Shown here: in pieces, positions 36,801 through 48,147 of the stretch
Layout: the number at the start of each line of letters is the position of its first letter
Position numbering within the stretch: position 1 is the stretch's first letter
Source of the DNA: Planctomycetota bacterium
GTDB lineage: Bacteria > Planctomycetota > GCA-2746535
Direction: 5' to 3'
Assembly: GCA_002746535.1 (NCBI GenBank)
Contig: NVWA01000012.1
Location: 1-64,000, forward strand
DNA: 64,000 nt
The notes under the pieces: model-generated
What the model was told of the DNA's origin: nothing
The model's database searches: none
What the model saw: only the letters and a program-made list of their open reading frames with translations
Program-made: the position numbers and the translations under genes

Positions 36801-38440
36801 AAAACACCTGGTGATGCTAGCACATATTTTTTACCTGCGAAGCTACCATCAAACTGAGAAGTAACAGCAGATAAATCAAATTTCAATACGAGCTCTTCGT
36901 TTGCATCAGTAAAGTCATCAACAGCAACATCTAACAAAGTCACAAATCCACTTGCATCTGATGTTCCGCCAGCAAGCCTAAATGTACCAGCACTTGACAA
37001 AGCACCATTTAAATCTGTAGTTTGATGACCCGTTACAATTGCGCCTTGAACTGGTAAGCTGTTATACACAACTTGGAACACAAATGTCGGATGATAATAA
37101 AGTGTTTTAGGACCAATACAAATTTGACCTAGATCAATTGTGTCTTTTGCTCCAACGTCATTATGAAGATCAACATTTAAGTCTGTAACCGTATTTTCAT
37201 ACGGTGAAAAGCCATCAAGCTTAATACAATAGATAGTTGTTGTACCATCTGTATAAGTAACAGTAAAGTCTTTAGCTGCATTATAGTTATATGCAGGGAC
37301 TGTTAACGTCGCAACACCATCTGTACCAGTGGTTGTTGTGTAAGTTATTGCAGTAGTTAAATTTTGTGATAATGCCGTTTCATACAAAGTTGCCCAAGTA
37401 CCTGCTTTTGTAGGACTAATAGTCACTACAGCACCAGTTAATAATGCAAAATTTTGATCTAAAACAGTTAATTTAAACGTTACCAAATCTAGTGTGAACG
37501 GGTCCATTAAAACTGTACCAAAACTACCAACCAAATCATCTTTAATGTCAGCATTTGCAGATACCAAAGCAGCATTGATTGTTTTGTCACTATACCCAAT
37601 TTTTTCTGCGTGCATTGTAACACCAATTGGTAATGAATCATAATCAACACCTGGAGCCGGATTGCCTGTCGCATTTGAATATACAACAGAACCATCTGTA
37701 CCTGAAGTTGCGTGTCTAATACTATGATCCCAACCAGCTAATACATCATCATTACCAGCAGCTGCTGTCCCAATGATAGCGTCTGAATCAATTGTTACTG
37801 TTGCACCAGAAATGTTGTTACCATTAGAGCTATCAACCAAATTACCAGTCAATGTACCTGCAGGCACCAAACGAATGTCTTGAGTCTTAACAGTATTCAT
37901 TTCAAGAACAATGTCTGGCTTAAATGGAGTATCCAAATCTAAACTTGTTAGTGAACTTGTTCCATCTTCAAAACCCAAAGAGTCGCCATTTGGATTAACA
38001 ATACCAGTTATGTGCTCTGGATCTATAACAACAATGTGAACTCTTGAATCTGGGTACGTAGGATAAATTGTTCCGTTTTCATAAAGCTTATTGTCATTTA
38101 CATCTTTGTTGTCTGTTAGTGTTTCAACAAAAGTTAATAGCAAATTATTATTACTATTGTTTGATGCTCTTTCAGCAAAAACTTCATCAAAGAAGTATTC
38201 GCCGTTGTGTTCTGCTTTAGAAGTAACCCATTTTCCGTTTAAGAAAAGTCTAACTTCCATTTTTGGCAACGCTTCACCCGTTCTATACGAATGAATGGCA
38301 CCTTGTAACATAATTTTTTTGTCAAGCTCAAGAACCTTAGTTCCGATATCGATCGGATCACTTCCATTGCTTCCACAACCTGCCAAAAAGAACAGTGCTG
38401 CAGTTGTCATCAAGCTAAATAACAGCTTAAATTGTTTCAT
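33806..38440 (-). CDS. giant Ala/Thr-rich surface lipoprotein
   Basis: 1544 residues. A lipoprotein signal peptide ends in the lipobox L-A-G-C (Cys22). Several beta-sandwich-like modules follow: two carboxypeptidase-regulatory-like or Ig-like units near residues 45-110 (LQGAIHSYRTGEALPKMEVR) and 190-240 (GTLTGNLVDSSNGNNISGAT), further TGxAxLTV-type units to about 700, and a cadherin-like piece near 850 (KVWDTNDNESDDVIYVKF). The last 400 residues are extremely rich in Ala, Thr, Asn and Asp, with two similar modules built on (L/I)VGDxL(Y/F). Such proteins are adhesins or S-layer-like surface proteins in general. The ribosome site TAAGGAG is strong. It stands alone between a strong terminator and a structured leader. 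Confidence 0.75.
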   Translation of the reverse strand: MKQFKLLFSLMTTAALFFLAGCGSNGSDPIDIGTKVLELDKKIMLQGAIHSYRTGEALPKMEVRLFLNGKWVTSKAEHNGEYFFDEVFAERASNNSNNNLLLTFVETLTDNKDVNDNKLYENGTIYPTYPDSRVHIVVIDPEHITGIVNPNGDSLGFEDGTSSLTSLDLDTPFKPDIVLEMNTVKTQDIRLVPAGTLTGNLVDSSNGNNISGATVTIDSDAIIGTAAAGNDDVLAGWDHSIRHATSGTDGSVVYSNATGNPAPGVDYDSLPIGVTMHAEKIGYSDKTINAALVSANADIKDDLVGSFGTVLMDPFTLDLVTFKLTVLDQNFALLTGAVVTISPTKAGTWATLYETALSQNLTTAITYTTTTGTDGVATLTVPAYNYNAAKDFTVTYTDGTTTIYCIKLDGFSPYENTVTDLNVDLHNDVGAKDTIDLGQICIGPKTLYYHPTFVFQVVYNSLPVQGAIVTGHQTTDLNGALSSAGTFRLAGGTSDASGFVTLLDVAVDDFTDANEELVLKFDLSAVTSQFDGSFAGKKYVLASPGVLSTDKLSTTINAAAMLFETVKTGESGLAAQVVLAIEDQALAALTGYIVKTNTTDNTFIVADAINLALTVTSAGVLDKTYFATTDSTGFYSFSATNGVKIPVGIAVTLNLKVLGDYQFSEENDDSISLDAVVTADNGVEQLAAPNTSWLWQFQTGTIAAKYDGTSLVVHTAAIEDDLNLKDVGYHVVTVAKSIGTSTTLTNAVAITDGDDDIALTFTLHGTEAGNSSVSLNILMSGNVNTTYSLTNTEAAPAADKPKENRVYVAAANFNGAGTFAGTTEVDGERFVTTATVSGRTLTITPEGNANKFQEEKIYRIVVKVWDTNDNESDDVIYVKFYNANAEVYTVTAPTIDFNALTAARNWTLSNLTATVAANFRVIVDKGLAPKSQFVVSNVNTGFGPANAGLQSANIGLAALIVRFPIPTNSSGTVLTDTEATAIDNEFDVWAQAYTQSGIILRHWTKVDALTGTNGDLFNVEENGFFKTTTLDLDTAQEFEDALIAGHKIDIIVVHKDNIIAATAANSLTLSVANLAGVQVKTITTNAALNASTFAVGLSEDTDASITAAPTMTETVLGLSIGNVRYTAKDVISGDAVYSTTGFSTVSTDDAANRDISSDSIPGLGTLNAVYLSNSISSAALTVLSTQFRPGLTRVDYDANGDADLLDAGDQDNAAVTAVNTLTATMTQVDDITNEGNATNMFEDVADNSTTTAVDIDFDSIQNAAGGAGPDMSNATTLGALTGIAGAGGDLFYSALTAGTTKDFLNNLIVGDMLFINTVDVYLTITAVVANTSIAFDIGAAAGVTDIRDSFGWNSNYDTVIIPKSFKVSVAVAANANDGSLTADGGTTGLRASTLDTYTVTTTTSVVIGDNLDLVIGDTLYFVMTNGTSTTNAASVFSATVTASYKGAATTVVTLSAATKLSGWATALNDSLFTPTFVAYYGEQVTVGLGTGVGSLLNINTSGTNASAGTGDVGINPSATAIGDAALGNAEIDDTAGTGGYEAVK

Positions 38441-38470
38441 TTTTTCTCCTTAGAAAAAAAGTTTTTTTAT

Positions 38471-38549
38471 GAGACATACCTTACTTAGGGATGTCTCTGT
38501 TTCAAAATTATAATAATTCACATTTAAAAAGCTGAGTATTTTACTCAGC
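38471..38549 (-). promoter_or_regulatory. tandem leader hairpins before the giant lipoprotein gene
   Basis: On the minus strand, GCTGAGTA/TACTCAGC (38549-38531; 8-bp stem, 3-nt loop) is followed by TTTTTAAA, which makes it terminator-like. Then comes GAGACAT/ATGTCTC (38497-38471) with an inner CCT/AGG, just before a long A-run, T-run and the ribosome site. The first hairpin could end an upstream minus-strand transcript or act as an attenuator; the second lies in the leader next to the start. Confidence 0.45.
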
Positions 38550-38987
38550 CAACCTAACAAATCTAAACAGCAACTAAAAGCTTTATTAAATACCTCACAA
38601 AATTCATTTCGAGGCCAAATTAAACTTGCCTTTCATGAACTCTTAGTGTATTCGCCCTTCTAGAGGCTTCATTAAACTATACTAAATTAATCAAACCCTC
38701 CTTCCATCATCTAAAACAAAAGCTTTATATTGCCTTAAAACCGTCTTTTTACTCATGGAAAGACACCTCTCGACAGAGATCTCCTACCAAAAAGGGAAGA
38801 ATTGTACTTAATTTCAAATCAAACCTAAGACACAAATCAAATTTACCTTATAAAAAAAGCTACTTTTTCCACTTTTCCATGTTTTATATTCACATGGAAA
38901 ATATCTGACTCTTTTGAGCCCCTTGCCAGCCTATTATAAGACCGAATTAACACATAATTCGAGCTACTAGACTCCAAAACTACTCGT

Positions 38988-39011
38988 TTTTACATTTTAT
39001 AAAATGTAAAA
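38988..39011. repeat. perfect 24-bp palindrome
   Basis: TTTTACATTTTA followed by its exact reverse complement, centred at 38999/39000. It may be a bidirectional terminator or an operator. It lies in the gene-free region between lacZ and the giant lipoprotein gene. Confidence 0.5.
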
Positions 39012-39507
39012 TATATCATAAAACTCGAGAATTAAACTACTTTTCAAAATAACTAATGAATATTTGATTAGAATCCCTAGAAATCTTAAAAAATGGCCAA
39101 ATTCATACTCTATTTGCAAATAGTGGGCTCACATTGGCTCTACAAAGTACCTTTTTCTCTTAAAAATTAAAGTTCTTTGCCTACCAATAAATTGAATTAG
39201 GACCTCTTAAAACGTGTCCTAAGGGTATAATAAAGGCATACAAGGCTATTTTGAGCTTATACAGGGAAACCCGCTCTTTATTAAAACTTTAGCCTAAAAT
39301 TTGATTCCCATAAAAGTCTCTTATATAAACCTTAATACAATTGGTCAAAGAGAAGGAAAATGGGACTTAATCCAATAAAACCATTTTTTCCTCGAGACAA
39401 AAAACCGTGCCTGCAAAACGATTCTATTTTGAATCAAATCCTCTATACATTATATATAGCACAATTCATGAATTCAATTTCAAGCAGAAACCCTAAAAAA
39501 CAACGGC

Positions 39508-42663
<3,156 letters not shown>

Positions 42664-42710
42664 CTATTTTTCCCTTTAGTTTTTTGATAAGTCTACCCAA
42701 AACCCCTATT

Positions 42711-42752
42711 ATAAAATAGGATATTTGGTATATAAAATAGGATACTTGGTAT
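42711..42752. promoter_or_regulatory. tandem 21-bp AraC-type operator
   Basis: Two immediately adjacent 21-bp units, 42711-42731 and 42732-42752, identical except for one base (ATAAAATAGGATA then T or C, then TTGGTAT). The 21-bp period puts both on the same helix face, just as in the araI1-araI2 half-sites bound by AraC dimers. For lacZ on the minus strand, TAGACT (complement of 42690-42695) could be the -10, with its -35 falling at the edge of the first unit, the usual geometry for AraC activators. A TATAAT at 42713-42708 is an alternative -10 that the first unit would overlap. Confidence 0.75.
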
Positions 42753-42768
42753 TTTAAAGGAACGTAAA

Positions 42769-43599
42769 GTGGATTTAACAATAATAAACACTGATTGTGC
42801 CTACAGGACTATTTTGCACCATAATAAAACCAACCGGATAGGAATAGGCATCATAAATAAAACTCAACACAAGGATTATCAGGATGTGATAGTAAAAGCT
42901 TATTCCCTAATATATGTGATAAATGGTACAGGTGAATATCAAGATCAAAATGGACAAAAGTATCAGCTAAAGCCCGGAAGTATTTTTCAAAGAATACCCG
43001 GACAAATACATAGCAACTGGGTTACTCCAAATGAAAATTGGTTGGAATGCTTTATCGATTTAGGAGAAGATTTTTATAGTGCTCTTGAAAGCTATAATTT
43101 CATCACGATGAAATCTCCGGTGGGTTATATTGGATTGGATGAAACATTGATTCAACGGTTTTTAAAATTAAAGGATTCCTTTTCACGAGCACTAGATCAC
43201 GACCTACAATTTCACTTCTTAGAAATATTAAACTTATTCACTTTTATCATGAAAAAATTTGGACAAAAATCTATCAGTAATCAAAATCAACAAATTATTG
43301 AAAAATCATGCTTATGGCTAAGCAACAATAAAAATTACAATCTACCAATTCAAATGTTATGTCGAAATAATAGCTGGGGTTATGAAAAGTTTAGAAAATT
43401 ATTTCAAAAAGAAATGGGGCTCTCTCCAGGAAAATACCGAATCATGAGACGCATGGAAAGAGCTTGTCAACTTCTTCAAAAAGAAAATAAACCCATTAAA
43501 GAAATTGCTCTTTTATTAGGCTATCCAAATGCTTTCGATTTTTCCAATCAATTTAAAAAAACCTACAATGTAACTCCATCAAAATTCAAGAGAAGCTAG
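42769..43599 (+). CDS. AraC-family regulator of lacZ (inferred)
   Basis: GTG start with AAAGGA upstream. Cupin sensor (residues about 25-120: YVINGTGEYQDQNGQKYQLKPGSIFQRIPGQIHSNW) plus a two-HTH AraC domain (IQMLCRNNSWGYEKFRKLFQKEMG; IKEIALLLGYPNAFDFSNQFKKTYN). It is divergent from lacZ with the tandem 21-bp operator in the 105-bp intergenic space, so autoregulation together with lacZ control is likely. The ligand is presumably galactose or a galactoside. Confidence 0.88.
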   Translation: MDLTIINTDCAYRTILHHNKTNRIGIGIINKTQHKDYQDVIVKAYSLIYVINGTGEYQDQNGQKYQLKPGSIFQRIPGQIHSNWVTPNENWLECFIDLGEDFYSALESYNFITMKSPVGYIGLDETLIQRFLKLKDSFSRALDHDLQFHFLEILNLFTFIMKKFGQKSISNQNQQIIEKSCLWLSNNKNYNLPIQMLCRNNSWGYEKFRKLFQKEMGLSPGKYRIMRRMERACQLLQKENKPIKEIALLLGYPNAFDFSNQFKKTYNVTPSKFKRS

Positions 43600-43748
43600 C
43601 TAGTTTCTTCACCCAAAAGTATGCGAGCAGTTAAAATGCCCATTTTACTAAGGTTATATTCTTTACTATACATATGCCGTGGGTTCTAAAATCATAAAGG
43701 CCTCTTTCCTTAGAATAGATTAAAAGACCAGAGAACATGCTGCACGTC

Positions 43749-44978
43749 TCATCCCCAACGTTTAAAAATAAGCGAGGTGTTTATACCACCAAAGGCAAAA
43801 TTATTATTCATTACATATTCATTTTGCATTTGCCGGCCTTTGTCCTTTATATAATCGAGTTCAGCACAACGATTGTCAATATTTTTTAAATGCAATGTGG
43901 GAGCGTACCAATTATTATTCATCATTTCAATACTCATCCATGACTCTAATGATCCACTAGCACCCAAGGTATGGCCCATGTAACTCTTTAACGAAGAGAC
44001 CGGTATATTACTACCGAATAAATTATGTGTAGCAATTGATTCAGCAATATCACCTAATTCAGTAGCTGTTGCATGAGCATTCACATATCCAATTGCATCA
44101 GGAGACAATTTTGCATCGTCTAAGGCCATTTCCATCGACTTCATCATTGTCTCATGAGACGGCTGAGTTATATGGGACCCATCAGAATTCGTTCCAAAAC
44201 CAACAACCTCTGCATAAATTTTTGCGCCTCTCGCTTTAGCATATTCTAGATCTTCTAGTACAAGAGCCCCTGCACCTTCACCTATGACTAAACCGTCACG
44301 TTCTTCGTCAAATGGCCGAGGGGTCAATTGAGGCGTGTCATTTAATTTAGTAGTTGCATACATCACATCGAAAACGGCAGCTTCGGTAACACATAATTCT
44401 TCGGCGCCACCGGCAATCATCAGTATCTGTTTTCCATTTTTTATAGCTTCATAAGAATAACCAATCCCTTGACTTCCAGAAGTACATGCACTCGAAGTAG
44501 GAATCACTCTTCCTTTTAAATGAAAAAACAATCCAACATTTGCTGCTGTTGTATGCGGCATCATTCTGATATAAGATGTTGCCGTAATACCTCGCATACT
44601 ACCTTCTGCTCTCATCCTAGCAAACTGCCAAATGGCATCTGTGCTACCTGTGCAAGAACCAAATGCCACACCCATAGCGCCACTTGTAATTATTGGATCT
44701 TCTAAAAGCCCTGCGTCAATCAAAGCAATTTCCGAAGCCCTAGTACTTAAAATTGAAACTCGCCCCATACTTCTAACTTGTTTACGCGTATAGTGTGCCG
44801 GCTTTTCAAAGTTTTTTACCGGGGCACCGCACCTAGTCACCAACTCATCAAACTGGTCCCAATCAGCAATATATTCAACGCCACTCTTTAGGTTTTTCAG
44901 ATTATCCTGAACTTCTTCCCAGTTATGACCAATAGGGCTAATGCCACCCATTCCAGTAACGACAACTCTTTTTGACAT
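43749..44978 (-). CDS. beta-ketoacyl-ACP synthase, aryl-polyene cluster (terminal gene)
   Basis: Complete KAS II-type condensing enzyme: active Cys in SSACTSGSQG, first His in NAHATATELGD, second His in SYMGHTLGASGS. The NAHATATE variant of the usual NAHGTGT is the form I associate with aryl-polyene ketosynthases (ApeR/ApeO group). 409 aa. Last gene of the operon, 1 bp after the ketoreductase. It would extend the polyene chain or perform the first condensations on the aromatic starter. Confidence 0.88.
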   Translation of the reverse strand: MSKRVVVTGMGGISPIGHNWEEVQDNLKNLKSGVEYIADWDQFDELVTRCGAPVKNFEKPAHYTRKQVRSMGRVSILSTRASEIALIDAGLLEDPIITSGAMGVAFGSCTGSTDAIWQFARMRAEGSMRGITATSYIRMMPHTTAANVGLFFHLKGRVIPTSSACTSGSQGIGYSYEAIKNGKQILMIAGGAEELCVTEAAVFDVMYATTKLNDTPQLTPRPFDEERDGLVIGEGAGALVLEDLEYAKARGAKIYAEVVGFGTNSDGSHITQPSHETMMKSMEMALDDAKLSPDAIGYVNAHATATELGDIAESIATHNLFGSNIPVSSLKSYMGHTLGASGSLESWMSIEMMNNNWYAPTLHLKNIDNRCAELDYIKDKGRQMQNEYVMNNNFAFGGINTSLIFKRWG

Positions 44979-44979
44979 T

Positions 44980-45708
44980 TTATATCATTCCACCATTGAT
45001 AGAGATCACTTGTCTAGTTATGTACGCAGCTTTATCAGAAAACAAATAACTTACTAAACCCGCAACCTCTTTTGGTTGGCCAAGCCTCCTCAGCGGAATT
45101 ATTTTTTTTACTTCATCTAGAGGAACATCATTTATCATATCTGTTTCAATTAAACCTGGTGCCACACAATTTACGGTAATCCCTCTTTTTGCTAATTCGA
45201 TCGCTAATGATTTTGTAGCTCCTATGATACCTGCTTTAGCAGCCGCGTAATTTGTTTGTCCACGATTCCCTGCAATTCCAGAGACAGATGAAAGTGTTAC
45301 AATCCGACCTTTTTGTTTTGACCTCACCATAGGCATAACAATTGGCTGGATCACATTAAAAAAACTATCTAAGTTGGTATGTATGACATCATCCCAATCT
45401 TCCCCGGTTAAAGCAGGAAAAGATCCATCACGACAAATTCCAGCATTACAAACAACACCATAATAGACACCATTTGTATCCATATCACTTTCTATTGTTT
45501 TTTTGGCTGATGATCGATCTGAAACATCAAATTGAACTATGCTAGAACTTCCATTTTCAATACCGATTTGCTCTGCTGTTTCTTGGGCTCCCTTTTCATC
45601 TTTTAAATAATGCACAACAACATGAAATCCATCATTTGCTAATTCTACGGCAATAGCGCGACCAATGCCTTTGCTAGATCCCGTAACCAATACCCTTTTT
45701 AAACTCAT
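44980..45708 (-). CDS. 3-ketoacyl-ACP reductase, aryl-polyene cluster
   Basis: FabG-type SDR: TGSSKGIG near the N-terminus, catalytic Ser in SSVSGIAG, YAAAK, and a C-terminal ISINGGM. 242 aa, matching the cluster-type ketoreductase ApeQ. Its ATG overlaps the end of the dehydratase gene by 4 bp (ATGA). It reduces the 3-keto group after each condensation, before dehydration gives the conjugated double bond. Confidence 0.88.
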   Translation of the reverse strand: MSLKRVLVTGSSKGIGRAIAVELANDGFHVVVHYLKDEKGAQETAEQIGIENGSSSIVQFDVSDRSSAKKTIESDMDTNGVYYGVVCNAGICRDGSFPALTGEDWDDVIHTNLDSFFNVIQPIVMPMVRSKQKGRIVTLSSVSGIAGNRGQTNYAAAKAGIIGATKSLAIELAKRGITVNCVAPGLIETDMINDVPLDEVKKIIPLRRLGQPKEVAGLVSYLFSDKAAYITRQVISINGGMI

Positions 45709-46181
45709 TTTTTTTCACTCTCTAAATTTGCTAAATATGATTTAATGTCATCCGGCTGATAAGCGTTAATTTTAGCTTCACAAAAAATAGTATTATTATT
45801 TATATCTACAATTTTACAATCAAATGAACCTAAGCCCTGATCATCAAACAAATGATTTGCCTCAATTCTATAAGAACTGTTCTTCTTAAAAGATGTCTTA
45901 TGCGCAAGAAATTTTCTTGTGCCCAATAAAAAACCAATTTTAATCGCTTCAGCTTTATTTTTTGCCTGATAACCAATAAAGGCAGCAACCGTTTGAGCCA
46001 TGTATTCTATTCCAACCCAAATAGGTATATTAGAATCTTCATCAACAAATAATTTATTTTGATTGACACAAACTTCTGACTCAATCACACAATTATCGCA
46101 TTTGATTATTTTATCAATTAATATCATAGGTTGAGCATGAGGCAACAACTCATCCACAGAAAATTCAAAAAAATTACTCAC
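45705..46181 (-). CDS. hotdog 3-hydroxyacyl-ACP dehydratase, aryl-polyene cluster
   Basis: 158 residues of the ApeP/FabZ-related hotdog group: ELLPHAQPMILIDKI with the probable catalytic His, and IPIWVGIEYMAQTVAAFIGYQA, the long central helix of this fold. GTG start, 1 bp after the ketosynthase stop. Together with the dehydratase domain fused to the AMP ligase it would supply the two dehydratases known from such pathways. Confidence 0.82.
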   Translation of the reverse strand: MSNFFEFSVDELLPHAQPMILIDKIIKCDNCVIESEVCVNQNKLFVDEDSNIPIWVGIEYMAQTVAAFIGYQAKNKAEAIKIGFLLGTRKFLAHKTSFKKNSSYRIEANHLFDDQGLGSFDCKIVDINNNTIFCEAKINAYQPDDIKSYLANLESEKK

Positions 46182-46182
46182 A

Positions 46183-47370
46183 TTATTTCCCTATAATTAT
46201 AGAACAATTATTACCACCAAAAGCAAACGAATTGCTCATTATATAATGCTTCTCATTATTTTGATATCGAAAATTATTTTTGACTAAATTTAATTCTGGG
46301 ATCTTCTCATCTCTCTCATTATCCCATAAATGAGGGGGCAGTTTATTGTGCTGATTTAGATTAGAAATCAACATACAGCATACTGCTAATTCAATGGCCC
46401 CAGATGCCCCCAAAGTATGACCAATCATTGGCTTAATACTACTGCAGGGCATTTTATCATTAAATATTCTACGAAATGATTTTGCCTCCATGATGTCATT
46501 TAATTCAGTTCCTGTACCATGCAAATTTACATAGGTCATATCATCTGATGATAATTTTGCATCCAATAAAGAATTCTTTATGGCTATCTCTGCACCTAAC
46601 CCTTCAGGTTCCGGAGCAGAAATATGGTGAGCATCTGACGAATCACCATAACCAAGAAATTCCCAAGCATTTTCAGAAGATTCTTTTGTCATTAAAAAAA
46701 GAGCCGCCCCTTCCCCAATGTTTATGCCATCTCGGTTCAAACTCATGGGATTTGTTTTGTTTAAAGAGATTGCTTCCAAAGAATTAAACCCTCTAACAGT
46801 TAATTTACATAGTGAATCAGCACCACCGACAATAACAGCATCACAGACTCCCATCTGCAATAAGTTTCTGGCGGATTTAAAAACCCTTGCGCTCGATGAA
46901 CATGCCGTAGAAATGGTATAATGCAAACCCGTTAACTTTAAATATGATTTCAAAAATAAAGACGGGGTACCAACTTCTTGTTGCTTGTAATCAAACTCAA
47001 CAGGCCATTTACCAGTATCGAGCTTTTCTTTTATAGCGACTTCACCTTCAGCAATTCCTGAGGTACTAGAACCAATAATAACCGCCACTCGATCTAATCC
47101 ATATTCATCTATTGCCTCTTGAATATCGTCTTTAATCTGATTATATGCTGATAACAACAATTGATTATTTCTACAATTAAGTTTTGAAAGGGACTTTGGA
47201 ACTTCCGGCAACGGATATGAGACCACACCAACAAATACGGTTTCATTTTCAATATAACCCCGAGATGCTACCAAGCCATTTGGGCTACCATTTAATATTC
47301 GCCCCAGCACATCTTTTTGATTATCACCCAATGAATTGATAATGCCTAAAGCATTTAAATAAAATGACAT
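46183..47370 (-). CDS. beta-ketoacyl-ACP synthase, aryl-polyene cluster
   Basis: 395 aa with a full Cys-His-His set: STACSSSARVF, NLHGTGTELND and KPMIGHTLGASG. The N-terminus MSFYLNALGIINSLGD is typical of the ApeO-type ketosynthase, which works with a chain-length-factor-like partner (here the gene at 58.6-59.3 kb). It overlaps the DUF3261 gene by one base (TAATG). Confidence 0.87.
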   Translation of the reverse strand: MSFYLNALGIINSLGDNQKDVLGRILNGSPNGLVASRGYIENETVFVGVVSYPLPEVPKSLSKLNCRNNQLLLSAYNQIKDDIQEAIDEYGLDRVAVIIGSSTSGIAEGEVAIKEKLDTGKWPVEFDYKQQEVGTPSLFLKSYLKLTGLHYTISTACSSSARVFKSARNLLQMGVCDAVIVGGADSLCKLTVRGFNSLEAISLNKTNPMSLNRDGINIGEGAALFLMTKESSENAWEFLGYGDSSDAHHISAPEPEGLGAEIAIKNSLLDAKLSSDDMTYVNLHGTGTELNDIMEAKSFRRIFNDKMPCSSIKPMIGHTLGASGAIELAVCCMLISNLNQHNKLPPHLWDNERDEKIPELNLVKNNFRYQNNEKHYIMSNSFAFGGNNCSIIIGK

Positions 47371-47981
47371 TAATCTTTTTTTCCGTTATTTAAATCGTCT
47401 TTACTCGAATAAACTGTTTTAATTTTAAACACATAGTCTTTTAATTTATTATGAAATAAGACTTCGTTTTCTTTATAGGTAATCGTAATTAGTTTTTCAT
47501 TTGCCAAATAAAACTCTCGAATATGTTCATTGTTTTTGTTTTCTTCTTTGAGAGTTAATATAGCCAAACGATTTTTCAACTTGTCTGCTGAGATTTCTGA
47601 TAAATAAAAATCTCGGAGAATATGAATAGGTTTAAGAGGGGCTTTAAAAAAAGGTTCTGGCAAATAGCGCACATATTTTTTGGTATGCTGGATAACAAAC
47701 AAACGACTTTTTATTGGAGTCATTGCTACAAGAGTAAGTCGATTATTAAAATATTCAACTTGCACATCGAACTTTAATTTTTTTTTACCAAAAGTTATTT
47801 CAAATTTTTTAAGTCCTGACAGATCTTCATTCAGATCCATTAAAACCGTTCCCTTAAACAATTTCTGACCTTTTAAAGTGAATTCAGGATTAAGAAATAT
47901 TCGCTCTTTTGCTTTCCTACAAGAAGGTATTAGCAACAACGCAAAACTCACAAAAATTATAAGCTGAATAATTTTATTCAT
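47370..47981 (-). CDS. DUF3261-type lipoprotein, aryl-polyene cluster
   Basis: Lipoprotein signal ending in I-P-S-C (Cys21), then 180 residues with the DUF3261 pattern (FNNRLTLVAMTPIKSRLFVIQHTKKYVRY...PLKPIHILRDF). This family occurs almost only in aryl-polyene clusters, beside LolA and MMPL genes, and is thought to help place the pigment at the outer membrane. Its start lies inside the 3' end of a 33-codon upstream ORF. Confidence 0.75.
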   Translation of the reverse strand: MNKIIQLIIFVSFALLLIPSCRKAKERIFLNPEFTLKGQKLFKGTVLMDLNEDLSGLKKFEITFGKKKLKFDVQVEYFNNRLTLVAMTPIKSRLFVIQHTKKYVRYLPEPFFKAPLKPIHILRDFYLSEISADKLKNRLAILTLKEENKNNEHIREFYLANEKLITITYKENEVLFHNKLKDYVFKIKTVYSSKDDLNNGKKD

Positions 47982-48075
47982 TCTGTGTTTTTTTTATTCG
48001 ACAAATTAGGGCTAAAGTATTGATTTCTTTTTCACTTTCTCGAACATAGTTATTTGTTTTAGGTTTAGTGCTCAT
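47974..48075 (-). CDS. 33-residue small ORF in the aryl-polyene operon
   Basis: ATG at 48075 preceded by GAGGAATAAT, an adequate ribosome site, and 33 codons beginning STKPKTNNYVRESEKE. Its stop overlaps the start of the DUF3261 gene (ATG at 47981; ATGAATAA), the coupling seen at most other junctions in this operon. The peptide is charged, has one Cys, no membrane segment and no match I know. It may be a real small protein, a translational coupler for DUF3261, or the remnant of a larger lost gene in the 166-bp gap. Confidence 0.45.
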   Translation of the reverse strand: MSTKPKTNNYVRESEKEINTLALICRIKKTQNE

Positions 48076-48147
48076 ATTATTCCTCTATAACGTCTTTCTG
48101 TTAAACATTTAAATAAATCTATTTTTTATCAATTCTATTTTACTCAT

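Larger units (their letters stand above)
38441..39507. other. 1.07-kb gene-free stretch with many palindromes
   Basis: No credible coding sequence on either strand; the frames that remain open are short and lack ribosome sites. Structured elements are unusually dense: hairpins at 38471-38497 and 38531-38549, a 9-bp inverted repeat TTTTCCATG/CATGGAAAA at 38873-38901, a perfect 24-bp palindrome at 38988-39011, a perfect 14-bp palindrome CTATTTGCAAATAG at 39110-39123, and TTAGGAC/GTCCTAA at about 39198-39220. It could hold a long 5' leader for the lipoprotein gene, the 3' end of the lacZ message, a structured non-coding RNA, or a decayed gene. Confidence 0.4.

Noticed and set aside
43749..47370. 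Housekeeping fatty-acid synthesis (fabF/fabG/fabZ) locus
   Set aside because: The adjacent DUF3261, MMPL, LolA, GT-LPLAT, ammonia-lyase and aryl ligase genes and the NAHATATE ketosynthase variant point to an aryl-polyene pathway instead.
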